From contig NZ_SNUA01000007.1 in the NCBI RefSeq assembly GCF_004360225.1, forward strand, positions 205,494-269,493: a stretch of 64,000 nucleotides of DNA. Direction: 5' to 3'. A program made the translations under genes and the position numbers. Under the pieces are notes generated by a model that searched no databases, had not been told where the DNA came from, and saw only the letters and a list, made by a program, of their open reading frames with translations. The stretch is from Alcanivorax sp. 24 (GTDB lineage Bacteria; Pseudomonadota; Gammaproteobacteria; Pseudomonadales; Alcanivoracaceae). Below, in pieces: positions 19,545 through 28,692 of the stretch (within the stretch, counting starts at the first letter, position 1; each line of letters opens with the position of its first letter).

Positions 19545-20166
19545 CACGACTCAAACTCAACAAGCGCAAGGGCAGCAGCTGCAGTTCCACGAGACCGAGG
19601 AGCATCACCCGCAGACGGGCACGATGCTGGGTTTCTGGCTGTATCTGATGAGCGACTGTCTGATCTTCGCTTCTCTGTTCGCCACTTACGGGGTTCTGGG
19701 CCGCAGCTACGCCGGCGGCCCCACCGGCGCCGAGCTGTTCGACCTGCCGCTGGTGGCGATGAACACCGCGCTGCTGCTGCTGTCCTCCATCACCTATGGC
19801 TTCGCCATGTTGGAGATGCAGAAGAATCGGGTGCGCGGCACCATTGGCTGGCTGCTGATCACCGGCTTGTTCGGGGTCGGCTTCCTGAGCCTGGAGCTGT
19901 ATGAGTTCGCGCATTTGATTCATGTCGGCGCGGGCCCGCAAACCAGTGCTTTCCTGACCTCGTTCTTCGCTCTGGTGGGGACCCACGGTCTGCACGTGTT
20001 CTTCGGCATCGTCTGGCTGGTGACCCTGTGCTTCCAGTTGCGCAAGTACGGTCTGATTCCGGAGAACAAGCGTCGCGTGGCGTGTCTGTCCATGTTCTGG
20101 CACTTCCTGGACGTGGTCTGGATCGGCGTGTTCACCTTCGTTTATCTGATGGGAGTGCTGGTATGA
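19537..20166 (+). CDS. cyoC: CyoC, cytochrome bo3 quinol oxidase subunit III
   Basis: A 209-residue integral membrane protein with five predicted helices, typical of the quinol-oxidase subunit III. It starts inside the 3' end of cyoB (8-base overlap) and ends in an ATGA overlap with cyoD, so the operon is tightly coupled. Subunit III stabilises subunit I and proton uptake. Confidence 0.96.
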   Translation: MVDTTQTQQAQGQQLQFHETEEHHPQTGTMLGFWLYLMSDCLIFASLFATYGVLGRSYAGGPTGAELFDLPLVAMNTALLLLSSITYGFAMLEMQKNRVRGTIGWLLITGLFGVGFLSLELYEFAHLIHVGAGPQTSAFLTSFFALVGTHGLHVFFGIVWLVTLCFQLRKYGLIPENKRRVACLSMFWHFLDVVWIGVFTFVYLMGVLV

Positions 20167-20549
20167 GCGAGCATCACGACAACGTTCACGAGCATCATCA
20201 CGAACATCATGGCGACGAGCTGCCGCACGCCGACTTCAAGAGCTACATGATCGGCTTCATCCTGTCGGTGATCCTCACCGCGATCCCGTTCTGGGTCGTG
20301 ATGGGCGGCGTGTTCGAGACCTCCAGCACCACCGCCCTGGTGATTCTGGGGTTCGCCGCGGTGCAGATCGTGGTGCATATGATTTACTTCCTGCACATGA
20401 ACTTCCAATCCGAAGGCGGTTGGAACATGTTGGCGCTGATCTTCACCGCGGTGATGGTGTTCATCACCCTGGCGGGATCGTTGTGGGTGATGTACCACCT
20501 TAACGTCAACATGATGCCCGGCCTGATGGAAGCGGTGCACGGACCGTGA
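20163..20549 (+). CDS. cyoD: CyoD, cytochrome bo3 quinol oxidase subunit IV
   Basis: A 128-residue subunit with three membrane helices (about 29-48, 54-77 and 88-112). The N-terminal 22 residues are strikingly His-rich (HHDNVHEHHHEHH), echoing the His-rich tail of CyoA. The ATG at 20163 overlaps the cyoC stop; the stop overlaps the GTG of the next gene. Subunit IV helps CuB incorporation in E. coli, so metal binding by the extension is conceivable, but this is inference. Confidence 0.95.
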   Translation: MSEHHDNVHEHHHEHHGDELPHADFKSYMIGFILSVILTAIPFWVVMGGVFETSSTTALVILGFAAVQIVVHMIYFLHMNFQSEGGWNMLALIFTAVMVFITLAGSLWVMYHLNVNMMPGLMEAVHGP

Positions 20550-21301
20550 ACCAAACCCCGCGCCCACGGCCCGCCGTGAGCCGCCTGCACCGGGTGGCGC
20601 GGTTGGCGTGGGTGCTGGTGGCGGTGGCCGCGTTCATCGGGCTGGTGTTCCTGGGCAACTGGCAGGTGGAGCGCCGGGCCTGGAAGCTGGATCTGATCGA
20701 ACGTGTCTCCCACCGCGTGGACGCTCCGGCGGAGCCTGCTCCGGGCCCCGCCGACTGGCCGCGAATCAGCCGCGAAGGGTATGAATATCAGCATGTTCAG
20801 CTCAGCGGTACTTTCCTTTCCGATCGTATCTCCCTGGCCCAGGCCAGCACCGAGTTGGGTAGCGGCTACTGGGTGATGGCTCCGCTGAAACGGGACGACG
20901 GCACCGTGGTGCTGATCAACCGTGGCTATGTTCCCCAGGAGCAGCGCGACCAGGCCGCCGCCGGCGCCTGGACTCCCGAAGGGGAGGTGCGGGTCAGCGG
21001 CCTGCTGCGCCTGAGTGAGCCCGATGGCGGCTTTCTACGGGACAACGTCCCGGCGGAGAACCGCTGGTACTCCCGGGATGTGGCCGCTATCGCCCGAACC
21101 CATGATCTGACCCGGGTGGCGCCGTATTTCGTTGATGCCGACGCCGATCCGGAGCGGTCCGAAGGGCCGGTGGGCGGGCTGACCGTAGTCTCTTTTCACA
21201 ATAATCACCTGGTCTATGCGATCACCTGGTATACCCTTGCCTTGATGGTGGCCGCCGGCGCTGTGTTCGTGCTGCGTGAGGAATTGCGGTCACGGCGCTA
21301 G
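20546..21301 (+). CDS. SURF1-family oxidase assembly protein
   Basis: A 251-residue protein with the SURF1 layout: an N-terminal helix (about 20-41, ending LGNWQVERR), a periplasmic domain with SGTFL and LINRGYVP motifs, and a C-terminal helix (about 222-242). SURF1 proteins help haem insertion into subunit I. The GTG start overlaps the cyoD stop (GTGA), so it is the fifth gene of the operon, in the place where cyoE is often found. No haem O synthase gene is in the window. Confidence 0.92.
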   Translation: MNQTPRPRPAVSRLHRVARLAWVLVAVAAFIGLVFLGNWQVERRAWKLDLIERVSHRVDAPAEPAPGPADWPRISREGYEYQHVQLSGTFLSDRISLAQASTELGSGYWVMAPLKRDDGTVVLINRGYVPQEQRDQAAAGAWTPEGEVRVSGLLRLSEPDGGFLRDNVPAENRWYSRDVAAIARTHDLTRVAPYFVDADADPERSEGPVGGLTVVSFHNNHLVYAITWYTLALMVAAGAVFVLREELRSRR

Positions 21302-21442
21302 GAGCCTCTGGGAAACGTCCTGTCATCCGGGGCTGCCCTGGGTCTCACTCTTGGGACGCACCAGCTCGTGGAGGAAGATGCCGGATCAAGTCCGGCATGA
21401 CGTTGCTTGGTAGTCCGGTATGACGTTTTTCAAAGGCCTCCT
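21300..21442. repeat. MITE-like dispersed element, copy 3
   Basis: The best-preserved copy: AGGAGCCTCTGGGAAACGTC at the left end is an imperfect inverted repeat of GACGTTTTTCAAAGGCCTCCT at the right end. The inner GATGCCGGATCAAGTCCGGC block is followed by a partial second copy. It fills most of the gap between the SURF1 gene and regB and overlaps the last base pairs of the SURF1 stop. Confidence 0.75.
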
Positions 21443-21472
21443 AAGTCTGAACGGGTTCAGGAGAGGGTGACG

Positions 21473-22822
21473 ATGACAGCCACGAAGGGGGCCGCGCAGG
21501 GGGTACAACGCCCCCAGCCGATTCCGGCGCAACGCGAGAGCGACGACGCCACCGGGCGCAAGAACATGCAGCAGTTGATCCAACTGCGCTGGATCGCCGT
21601 GCTGGGGCAGATCGGCACCATACTGCTGGTGCGGTTCGGCTTCGGCATTTCGCTGCCGATGGTGTTCATGCTGGCGGTGCTGGCGGGGTTGATCGGCTTC
21701 AACCTGCTGAGCATGCTGCGGCTGCGCTGGCTGCGCCGTGATGTCAGTAACGGTGAACTGTTTCTGGCGCTGCTGGTGGATGTGGCAACGCTGACGATGC
21801 AGCTTTACGCCAGTGGTGGCGCCACCAACCCCTTTATTTTCCTGTATCTGCTGCAGGTGGTGCTGGCGGCGGTGTTGCTGGAGGCGTGGTCCACCTGGAT
21901 CATCCTGCTGGTGACCGCGGGTTGTTTTGTCTGGCTGGAGTTCGCCGGGCTGCCCCTGGTGATGCCGCCGGATTACGAGCGCGGGCCGCTGAGCCTGTAT
22001 ATCCAGGGGATGCTGATCTGTTTTGTCCTGAATGCCGTGCTGCTGGTGATCTTCATCAGCCGTATCACCCGCAACCGGCGCGAGCGGGATGCGCGGCTGG
22101 CGGATCTGCGTCAGCGCGCCGCCGAGGGCGAACACATCGTCCGCATGGGGTTACTGGCGTCCGGTGCCGCCCATGAGCTGGGCACGCCGCTGGCGACGCT
22201 GTCGGTGATCCTGGGGGACTGGCGCCATATGCCGGTGTTCAAATCCGACCCGGATCTGCTCGACGAGATCACCGAGATGCAGACCCAGGTACTGCGTTGC
22301 AAGTCCATCGTCAGTGGTATTTTGCTTTCCGCTGGCGAGGCGCGGGGGGAATCCTCTGAAGAAACCACCGTGCACGCTTTCCTGGATGAACTGGTGGAAG
22401 AGTGGCGGGCCACCCGTCCGGTGACTGGATTCGACTATCACAACGCCTTTGGCGAGGATAGGGATATCGTTTCCGATTCGGCCCTCAAGCAGAGCCTGTG
22501 CAATGTATTGGATAACGCCCTGGAGGCCTCCCGTGACTGGGTTGGCCTGCAGGTCAGCCGGGACGGTGAATCCCTGATACTGACCGTACTGGACCGCGGG
22601 CCGGGTTTCAGCGAGGAGATGCTGGGCCGGATCGGCCGTCCCTATCAATCCACCAAAGGGCGACCCGGCAGTGGGCTGGGACTGTTCCTGGTGGTCAATG
22701 TGGCGCGTACGCTGGGGGGTAACCTCACCGCCCGAAATCGGCCGCACAAAGGCGCTGAAGTAACGCTGACGTTGCCATTATCAGCGATTGCCCTGGAGGA
22801 AGAGCATGGTGAACGAGCCTGA
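21473..22822 (+). CDS. regB: RegB/PrrB-family redox sensor histidine kinase
   Basis: A 449-residue kinase with six membrane helices (about 40-200) and a cytoplasmic kinase core. The RegB hallmark quinone-binding motif GGATNPF is at 115-121, the phosphorylated His is H234 (ASGAAHELGTPL), and the redox-active Cys expected in this family is C276 (RCKSIV). G boxes DRGPGF and GSGLGL are intact. The ATG at 21473 has a GGAGAGGG site. Family members switch with quinone pool and oxygen state; location after cyo suggests control of respiration. Confidence 0.92.
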   Translation: MTATKGAAQGVQRPQPIPAQRESDDATGRKNMQQLIQLRWIAVLGQIGTILLVRFGFGISLPMVFMLAVLAGLIGFNLLSMLRLRWLRRDVSNGELFLALLVDVATLTMQLYASGGATNPFIFLYLLQVVLAAVLLEAWSTWIILLVTAGCFVWLEFAGLPLVMPPDYERGPLSLYIQGMLICFVLNAVLLVIFISRITRNRRERDARLADLRQRAAEGEHIVRMGLLASGAAHELGTPLATLSVILGDWRHMPVFKSDPDLLDEITEMQTQVLRCKSIVSGILLSAGEARGESSEETTVHAFLDELVEEWRATRPVTGFDYHNAFGEDRDIVSDSALKQSLCNVLDNALEASRDWVGLQVSRDGESLILTVLDRGPGFSEEMLGRIGRPYQSTKGRPGSGLGLFLVVNVARTLGGNLTARNRPHKGAEVTLTLPLSAIALEEEHGERA

Positions 22823-23366
22823 ACCGCATGAAGACAGCGCGGACACCCTGTTGATTGTCGAGGACGATGCTCCGTTCGCCCGCACCCTGGCCCGCTCGTT
22901 CGAGCGCCGCGGGTACGCGGTGATCAGTGCCGATGGCATGGAATCGATGATGACGTTGCTGGAGAGCCACTCACCCCGGTACGCGGTGGTGGATCTCAAG
23001 CTGAAAGGGGAAGCCTCCGGGCTATCCTGCGTCCAGGCCTTGCATGCCCACGATGAGGACATGCTGATCGTGGTGCTGACCGGTTATGCCAGTATCGCCA
23101 CCGCGGTGGAGGCGGTGAAGCTCGGCGCCTGCCATTACCTCGCCAAGCCCTCCAACACCGACGACATCGAAGCCGCGTTTCACCGTGCCGACGGCAGCAC
23201 CGAGGTGGAAGTAGTGGGCCGCCCGACCTCGATCAAGACCCTGGAGTGGGAGCGCATCCACGAAACCCTGGCGGAAACCGGGTTCAACATTTCCGAAACC
23301 GCGCGTCGCCTCGGCATGCATCGCCGCACCCTGGCCCGCAAGCTGGGCAAACAGCAGGTGAAGTGA
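22806..23366 (+). CDS. regA: RegA/PrrA-family response regulator
   Basis: A 186-residue regulator: a receiver domain with phosphoacceptor D63 (VVDLKLKG), a linker, and a Fis-type helix-turn-helix at about 158-180 (NISETARRLGMHRRTLARKL), the RegA/PrrA signature. The start has a GGAGGAAGAG site and overlaps the regB stop by 17 bases. Members control terminal oxidases, redox carriers and carbon metabolism, so the adjacent cyo operon is the natural first target to test. Confidence 0.94.
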   Translation: MVNEPEPHEDSADTLLIVEDDAPFARTLARSFERRGYAVISADGMESMMTLLESHSPRYAVVDLKLKGEASGLSCVQALHAHDEDMLIVVLTGYASIATAVEAVKLGACHYLAKPSNTDDIEAAFHRADGSTEVEVVGRPTSIKTLEWERIHETLAETGFNISETARRLGMHRRTLARKLGKQQVK

Positions 23367-23406
23367 AGGGCGGGCGCGGGAAGATGAATTCAGAGGTGGC
23401 GACAGG

Positions 23407-23488
23407 GCGGCTGTGGGAGACCCGCTTGCTGGCGAATGCGACCCCCGGCGTTGGCCCATTCGCTTGCAAGCAAGCTTCCCACGGCGGC
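23407..23488. repeat. REP-like palindrome pair R2
   Basis: Facing copies of GGCTGTGGGAGACCCGC...GCGAAT and ATTCGCTTGCAAGCAAGC...CCCACGGCGGC form a hairpin in the regA-trpE gap. This is one of only two copies that do not lie between convergent genes. Confidence 0.85.
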
Positions 23489-23527
23489 TTCGTAGTCCCC
23501 CATGGGAAGCGGCTTTAGCCCCGAATA

Positions 23528-23577
23528 GCGTGTTAGCGTGCCGGCGTGTTGCGTGTAAGCGGGCTGCGTGTTGCGCC
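23528..23577. repeat. GCGTGTT-type heptad block upstream of trp promoter
   Basis: A degenerate run of GCGTGTT, GCGTGCC and GCGTGTA units (7-8 base spacing) resembling the right arms at 14941-14974 and 39210-39235. No left arm is seen. The last unit supplies the bases read here as the trp -35 element. The rest of the gene-free stretch 23367-23632 holds REP pair R2 and the promoter. Confidence 0.7.
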
Positions 23578-23599
23578 CCGGCGCGGCACGCCCTAGAAT
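23571..23599 (+). promoter_or_regulatory. Candidate sigma-70 promoter of the trp operon
   Basis: TTGCGC at 23571-23576 and TAGAAT at 23594-23599 are separated by exactly 17 bases. Transcription would start near 23606, about 27 bases before the candidate leader peptide and 185 bases before trpE, a leader length suited to attenuation. Confidence 0.6.
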
Positions 23600-23632
23600 C
23601 CGGTCTCAACACAAAAAGTCGAAGGAAAGCCG

Positions 23633-23695
23633 GTGAACCGCACCGACCTCCACATCAAGTTCCTGCCCCGCTCCGTCGCCGCCTGGCGATGGTGA
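23633..23695 (+). CDS. trpL: Candidate trp leader peptide (20 codons, ends Trp-Arg-Trp)
   Basis: A short frame with a GTG start, preceded by AAGGAA at 5-base spacing, encodes VNRTDLHIKF...AAWRW and then TGA. Two tryptophan codons just before the stop, about 95 bases upstream of trpE and downstream of a good promoter, are the arrangement of a transcription-attenuation leader. A small hairpin TGCCG-ATAG-CGGCA and a T-rich run near 23742 follow, but a textbook terminator is not obvious. The call is inferred from position and composition. Confidence 0.5.
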   Translation: MNRTDLHIKFLPRSVAAWRW

Positions 23696-23790
23696 CGCTC
23701 TTCGCTTGCCGCTTCCTTTGCCGATAGCGGCACCCCTCGCGTTTTATTTCCGTCTACAATCTGTCGTCTGTATCAAGATCGGGGACCACC

Positions 23791-25281
23791 ATGTCACCAC
23801 GAAATCTGGATGAGTATGCCCGCCAGGGTTACACCCGCGTACCGGTAGTGCGTGAAGTGCTGGCGGATCTGGACACGCCGCTGTCCGCCTATCGCAAACT
23901 GGCCGCCGGGCCTTACAGCTATCTGTTCGAGTCCGTGCAGGGTGGGGAGCGCTGGGGGCGTTACTCCATGATCGGCCTGCCGGCGGCGGAGGTGATCCGT
24001 ATCCACGGCCGGCGCATTCTGATTACCGACGCCGACGGCGAACGCCAGTTGGACGTGCCGGATCCGATCGCCTGGATCGAGGCCTACCGGCAGGAATACA
24101 ACACCCCGGAAATTCCCGGTCTGCCCCGTTTCAACGGGGGGCTGGTGGGCTACTTCGGCTACGACAGCGTGCGTTACTTCGAGCCGCGTCTGGGGCCGGC
24201 GCCGGGGGAAGACGTGCTAGGCGTGCCGGATATCCTGCTGATGCGCTCCGAGGAAGTGGTGGTGTTCGATAACCTGCGCGGCAGCCTGTTCCTGATCGTG
24301 CAGGTGGACCCGGCGGACAGCCACGCCGAGGGTCGGGCGTTGCGCCGATTGGATGAGTTGGAGGCGAAGCTGCGGGCGCCGTTGTCCGAGCCCGGCCACC
24401 ATCGCTATGGCGAACCGGTGGGGGAAGAGGATTTCGTCTCCGAGTTTCCCCGCGACCGGCATGGCCAGGCGGTGGAAACGATTCGTGAATACATCCTGGC
24501 GGGAGATGTGATGCAGGTGGTGCCGGCGCAGCGCATGAGCTGTGAATTCCCGGCACCGGCCATGGATCTTTATCGCGCTTTGCGCTATCTCAACCCTTCC
24601 CCCTACATGTTCTATCTGGACCTGGAAGATTTCCATATCGCCGGCTCCTCGCCGGAGATTCTCACCCGGGTCGAGGGCGACACGGTTACCGTGCGGCCCA
24701 TTGCCGGCACCCGCAAGCGCGGCGCAACACCGGAGCGGGACCGGGAGCTGGAAGAAGAGCTGCTGGCGGACCCGAAGGAACTGGCCGAACACTTGATGCT
24801 GATCGATCTGGGCCGCAATGATGTTGGCCGGGTGGCCAGACCGGGGGAAGTGAAGCTGACCGAGAAAATGGCGGTGGAGCGCTATTCCCACGTGATGCAT
24901 ATCGTCTCCAATGTGGAAGGCAAACTGCGTCCGGAACTGGGGCCGCTGGACGTGCTGCGGGCCACTTTCCCCGCCGGCACCCTGAGCGGCGCGCCGAAGA
25001 TCCGCGCCATGGAAATCATCGACGAGCTGGAGCCCACCAAACGGGGTGTCTACGGCGGCGCGGTGGGCTATATCGGCTTCGATGGCGACATGGACATGGC
25101 GATCGCGATCCGCACCGCGGTGGTCAAGGACGGCCGGCTCTATGTGCAGGCCGGCGGCGGCGTGGTGGCCGACTCCCAGCCCGATCTGGAATGGAAAGAG
25201 ACCATGAACAAGGCCCGCGCCGTATTCCGCGCGGTGAACATGGCCCTGGGCGGGCTGAATCTGGACGAGGGGGAACGCTGA
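23791..25281 (+). CDS. trpE: Anthranilate synthase component I
   Basis: The 496-residue chorismate-using subunit makes anthranilate from chorismate and ammonia supplied by TrpG. The conserved C-terminal chorismate-binding domain is intact ([43 protein letters not shown]). The N-terminal region includes the LLES-type feedback site counterpart near [18 protein letters not shown]. The stop overlaps the trpG start by one base. All four early Trp genes are contiguous here, whereas pseudomonads separate trpE from trpGDC. Confidence 0.97.
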   Translation: MSPRNLDEYARQGYTRVPVVREVLADLDTPLSAYRKLAAGPYSYLFESVQGGERWGRYSMIGLPAAEVIRIHGRRILITDADGERQLDVPDPIAWIEAYRQEYNTPEIPGLPRFNGGLVGYFGYDSVRYFEPRLGPAPGEDVLGVPDILLMRSEEVVVFDNLRGSLFLIVQVDPADSHAEGRALRRLDELEAKLRAPLSEPGHHRYGEPVGEEDFVSEFPRDRHGQAVETIREYILAGDVMQVVPAQRMSCEFPAPAMDLYRALRYLNPSPYMFYLDLEDFHIAGSSPEILTRVEGDTVTVRPIAGTRKRGATPERDRELEEELLADPKELAEHLMLIDLGRNDVGRVARPGEVKLTEKMAVERYSHVMHIVSNVEGKLRPELGPLDVLRATFPAGTLSGAPKIRAMEIIDELEPTKRGVYGGAVGYIGFDGDMDMAIAIRTAVVKDGRLYVQAGGGVVADSQPDLEWKETMNKARAVFRAVNMALGGLNLDEGER

Positions 25282-25871
25282 TGCGGGTCTTGATGATCGA
25301 TAACTACGACAGCTTCACCTATAACCTGGTCCAGTATCTGCAGGAACTGGGGGCCGAGGTGCTGGTGCACCGCAACGACCAGATTGATCTGGCCGGCATG
25401 GAAGCGCTGGCGGCGGATCGGCTGATGATTTCGCCGGGGCCCTGTTCGCCCAACGAAGCCGGTATTTCCGTGGAGGCGATCCGCCATTTCGCCGGCAAGC
25501 TGCCGATTCTCGGCGTCTGTCTGGGACATCAGTCCCTGGGGCAGGCGTTCGGTGGAAAGGTGGTGCGTGCCGGGCAAGTGATGCACGGCAAGACCTCGTC
25601 GGTGCACCATACCGGCCAGGGGGTGTTCGCCGGCCTGCCGAGCCCGTTCATCGCCACTCGCTATCATTCCCTGGTGGTGGCCCGGGAGACGCTGCCCGAG
25701 TGTTTTGAGATCACCGCCTGGACCGGGAATGAGCAGGGCGAAATGGAAGAGATCATGGGCATGCGGCATAAAGAACTGCCCCTGGAAGGGGTGCAGTTCC
25801 ATCCAGAGTCGATTCTGACCGAGCATGGCCACGCCATGTTGAAGAACTTTCTCGAGCAGGGGGGGCAATGA
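25281..25871 (+). CDS. trpG: Anthranilate synthase component II (glutamine amidotransferase)
   Basis: A 196-residue class I amidotransferase that frees ammonia from glutamine for TrpE. The triad is C80 (LGVCLGHQ), H174 and E176 (FHPES). The start at 25281 gives the canonical [16 protein letters not shown]. It shares one base with trpE and four with trpD. The same subunit may also serve 4-amino-4-deoxychorismate synthesis (PabA role), since no separate pabA is in the window. Confidence 0.97.
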   Translation: MRVLMIDNYDSFTYNLVQYLQELGAEVLVHRNDQIDLAGMEALAADRLMISPGPCSPNEAGISVEAIRHFAGKLPILGVCLGHQSLGQAFGGKVVRAGQVMHGKTSSVHHTGQGVFAGLPSPFIATRYHSLVVARETLPECFEITAWTGNEQGEMEEIMGMRHKELPLEGVQFHPESILTEHGHAMLKNFLEQGGQ

Positions 25872-26917
25872 GCATGAATATTCAGGACGCGCTGGCGCGG
25901 GTGGTGGACCATATTGATCTGTCCACCGAGGAAATGCGCGAAGTGATGCGCCAGATCATGACCGGCGGCGCCACCGACGCTCAGATCGGCGGTTTCCTGG
26001 TGGGGCTGCGGATGAAGAGCGAATCCCTGGACGAGATCACCGGTGCCGCCATGGTGATGCGCGAGCTGGTGAAACCGGTGACCATCGAGAACCGCCGCCA
26101 TCTGGTGGATATCGTCGGTACCGGCGGTGATGGCGCCAATCTGTTCAATGTGTCCTCCGCCAGCGCCTTCGTCGCCGCCGCCGCCGGTTGCCGGGTGGCC
26201 AAGCACGGCGGTCGCTCGGTCAGTTCCAAGAGCGGCTCAGCGGATCTGCTGGAGGCCGCCGGCGTCGATCTGGACCTGACGCCGGAGCAGGTGGCCCAGT
26301 GCGTTGACGCGGTCGGCGTGGGGTTCATGTTCGCCCCCGGTCATCACAGCGCCATGAAGTACGCCATCGGCCCGCGCAAGGAATTGGGCATGCGCACGCT
26401 GTTCAATATTCTCGGCCCGATGACCAATCCCGCCGCCGTCCAACGGCTGGTGGTGGGCGTCTTCTCCGACCGGCTTTGCCGGCCCATGGCCGAAGTGATG
26501 GGGCGTCTGGGCGCGGAGCATGTGATGGTGGTGCATGGCCATGATGGCCTGGACGAGATCACTCTGGCGGGCCGCACGCATGTGGCGGAATTCAAGGATG
26601 GTGAAGTACGGGAGTTCCAGATCACGCCGGAAGACGTGGGCATTGAGTCCGATTCTCTGGTGGGGCTGAACGTTACCGATCCCAAGGCGTCGCTGGCGCT
26701 GATCCGGGATGCGTTCGGCAAACGTACCGGACCGGTGTCGGCCAAGGCCGCGGACATGGTGGCGCTGAACGCCGGCGCGGCGATCTATGTGTCCGGGGTG
26801 ACCCGCACGCTGGCGGAAGGCGTGCGGATGGCGGATGATTTGATTCATAACGGTGAAGCCGCCGAGCGCATGCGGGAACTGGCCCAGTTTTGCCGCGCCT
26901 TGAAAGCGGCGGATTGA
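25868..26917 (+). CDS. trpD: Anthranilate phosphoribosyltransferase
   Basis: The 349-residue enzyme joins anthranilate to PRPP. The PRPP-binding motifs GTGGDG (84-89) and KHGGRSVSS (112-120) are intact. It starts in an ATGA overlap with trpG. A 135-base gap separates it from trpC; no terminator is obvious there, so the operon probably continues. Confidence 0.97.
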   Translation: MSMNIQDALARVVDHIDLSTEEMREVMRQIMTGGATDAQIGGFLVGLRMKSESLDEITGAAMVMRELVKPVTIENRRHLVDIVGTGGDGANLFNVSSASAFVAAAAGCRVAKHGGRSVSSKSGSADLLEAAGVDLDLTPEQVAQCVDAVGVGFMFAPGHHSAMKYAIGPRKELGMRTLFNILGPMTNPAAVQRLVVGVFSDRLCRPMAEVMGRLGAEHVMVVHGHDGLDEITLAGRTHVAEFKDGEVREFQITPEDVGIESDSLVGLNVTDPKASLALIRDAFGKRTGPVSAKAADMVALNAGAAIYVSGVTRTLAEGVRMADDLIHNGEAAERMRELAQFCRALKAAD

Positions 26918-27052
26918 ACGCCGCGGATTGAACAGGATTTAACGTAAGGCCTTTGAACATCCCCCGCCGGGAGCGTTCTAATGGGAGTGGCTTGACCACC
27001 CTCGATAAAGAAAGCGGGCCGGCGCGGCCCGCGCAGACAGCCAGGAGCGGCC

Positions 27053-27847
27053 ATGAGCAACGGCACCATTCTTGATCGCATCATCGAACGTAAAGAGCAG
27101 GAGATCGCCGACGGTAAGCGCCGTTACAGCATGGGGGACCTGCGGGCGCTGGCGGAGAACCAGCGGCGGGCGAGAGGGTTCCATCGAAAGCTGTACGATC
27201 GCGTGGCCGAGGGCAAGCCGGCGGTAATCGCGGAAATCAAGAAAGCCTCTCCCAGCAAGGGGGTTATTCGTGAGAACTTCGACCCGGTGGATATCGCCCG
27301 CCGCTATGAGGAAAACGGCGCCGCCTGTCTGTCCGTGCTCACCGATCAGGAGTTCTTCCAGGGCCATGAGGACTATCTGCGCGCGGCCCGTAACGCGGTG
27401 TCGCTGCCGGTGCTGCGCAAGGATTTCATCGTTGACCCCTGGCAGGTGTTCGAAACCCGGGCCATGGGCGCGGACGCTATTCTGCTGATCGTGGCGGCAT
27501 TATCCGACGCGCAGATGGACGAGCTCTATCACGCCGCTCAGCAAGCCGGCTGCGACGTGCTGGTGGAAGTGCACTCCGGAGAGGAACTGGAGCGGGCCAT
27601 GAAACTGAACGTGGAAGTGGTGGGTATCAACAACCGTGACCTGCGCACCTTCGAAACCCGCCTGGACACCACCCTGGAACTGGCCCCGCAAGTGCCCGCC
27701 GATCACCTGGTGGTCACCGAGAGCGGCATCCACACCCGCGCCGATGTGCGCCTGATGCGCGATAACGGCATCCACGGCTTTCTGGTTGGCGAGGCCTTCA
27801 TGCGCGAGGAAGACCCCGGCGCGGCGCTGAAAAAGCTGTTTTTCTAG
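27053..27847 (+). CDS. trpC: Indole-3-glycerol phosphate synthase
   Basis: A 264-residue TIM-barrel enzyme that cyclises carboxyphenylamino-deoxyribulose phosphate to indoleglycerol phosphate. The motifs AEIKKASPSKG, VLRKDFI, EVHSGEELERA and GINNRDLRTF are present. It is monofunctional; no TrpF domain is fused. The stop codon itself lies inside the left heptad arm of composite element E1. Confidence 0.97.
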   Translation: MSNGTILDRIIERKEQEIADGKRRYSMGDLRALAENQRRARGFHRKLYDRVAEGKPAVIAEIKKASPSKGVIRENFDPVDIARRYEENGAACLSVLTDQEFFQGHEDYLRAARNAVSLPVLRKDFIVDPWQVFETRAMGADAILLIVAALSDAQMDELYHAAQQAGCDVLVEVHSGEELERAMKLNVEVVGINNRDLRTFETRLDTTLELAPQVPADHLVVTESGIHTRADVRLMRDNGIHGFLVGEAFMREEDPGAALKKLFF

Positions 27848-28052
27848 TTAATAGTGAACAGTGAATAGTTAGCAGCGAAAATCAAAAGCCAGTCCATGCG
27901 TTTTCTGTGGGAGCGTGCTTGCACGCGCATGGGGTTGGCTCAAGCGCTTGGCGAGATTCGCTTGCAAGCACGCTCCCACAGCGGCTAAAGATCACCTGTT
28001 TTGTTTTTCTGTTTGCTTTTGGCTGTCAACTGCTCACTATCAACTGTCAACT
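27846..28052. repeat. Composite element E1: inverted AGTTGAC-type heptad arms around a REP pair
   Basis: The left arm (27846-27873) is four degenerate 7-base units (AGTTAAT, AGTGAAC, AGTGAAT, AGTTAGC). The right arm (28025-28052) is four inverted units (GTCAACT, GCTCACT, ATCAACT, GTCAACT). A/T-rich tracts and REP pair R3 (27905-27984) lie between. It spans 207 bases and fills the convergent trpC-vfr junction almost stop to stop. Confidence 0.85.
27905..27984. repeat. REP-like palindrome pair R3
   Basis: CTGTGGGAGCGTGCTTGC faces GCAAGCACGCTCCCACAGCGG across a short spacer with GGTTGGCTCAAGCG. It is the core of composite element E1 and nearly identical to R4, including the spacer. Confidence 0.9.
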
Positions 28053-28062
28053 TGGCACGCGC

Positions 28063-28692
28063 TTAGCGCGTGCCATACACCACCATGGTCTTGCCCTTCA
28101 CGGACACCAGGCCCTGTTCTTCCAGGTTCTTGAGAACCCGGCCGACCATCTCGCGGGAGCAGCCGACGATGCGGCCGATTTCCTGGCGGGTGACCTTGAT
28201 CTGCATGCCGTCCGGGTGGGTCATGGCGTCGGGTTGCTTGCACAGATCCAGCAGGGTGCCGGCGACCCGGCCGGTGACGTCCAGAAAGGCCAGATCGCCC
28301 ACCTTGCGGGTGGTGGCGCGCAGACGGCCAGCCAGTTGCGCCGATACGGCGAACAGAATGTCGGCGTCTTCCCGGGTCAACTGGCGGAATTTGGCGTAGC
28401 TCACCTCGGCCACTTCGCACTCGGTCTTCGCTTTTACCCAGGCGGAGCGGGAAGGGTCGCTCTCGAACAGGCCCATTTCACCGAAGAAGTCACCTTCGTT
28501 GAGGTACGCCATGATCATCTCGCGACCGTCGTCGTCCTCGATCATCACCGTGACCGAGCCACGGAGAATGTAATAAAGGGCGTCGGATTCATCGCCAGCG
28601 TAGATAATGGTGCTCTTCGCCGGATACCGCCGACGGTGGCAGTTGGCCAGAAAGTGGTCCAGATTGGGAATAATCTTGTTGCCGTCGCTCAT
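28063..28692 (-). CDS. vfr: Vfr/CRP-type cyclic AMP-dependent regulator
   Basis: A 209-residue CRP homologue. The phosphate-binding cassette [10 protein letters not shown]...SRSAWV retains the Glu and the Arg-Ser pair that contact cAMP. The C-terminal helix-turn-helix is [21 protein letters not shown]. In Pseudomonas the orthologue controls virulence, type III secretion and twitching, and sits beside trpC and speD exactly as here. It is convergent with trpC and divergent from the OsmC gene. Confidence 0.93.
   Translation of the reverse strand: MSDGNKIIPNLDHFLANCHRRRYPAKSTIIYAGDESDALYYILRGSVTVMIEDDDGREMIMAYLNEGDFFGEMGLFESDPSRSAWVKAKTECEVAEVSYAKFRQLTREDADILFAVSAQLAGRLRATTRKVGDLAFLDVTGRVAGTLLDLCKQPDAMTHPDGMQIKVTRQEIGRIVGCSREMVGRVLKNLEEQGLVSVKGKTMVVYGTR

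Noticed and set aside
20546..21301. Reading the fifth cyo-operon gene as cyoE
   Set aside because: It has two membrane helices and SURF1 motifs, not the multi-helix prenyltransferase pattern with Asp-rich motifs expected for haem O synthase.
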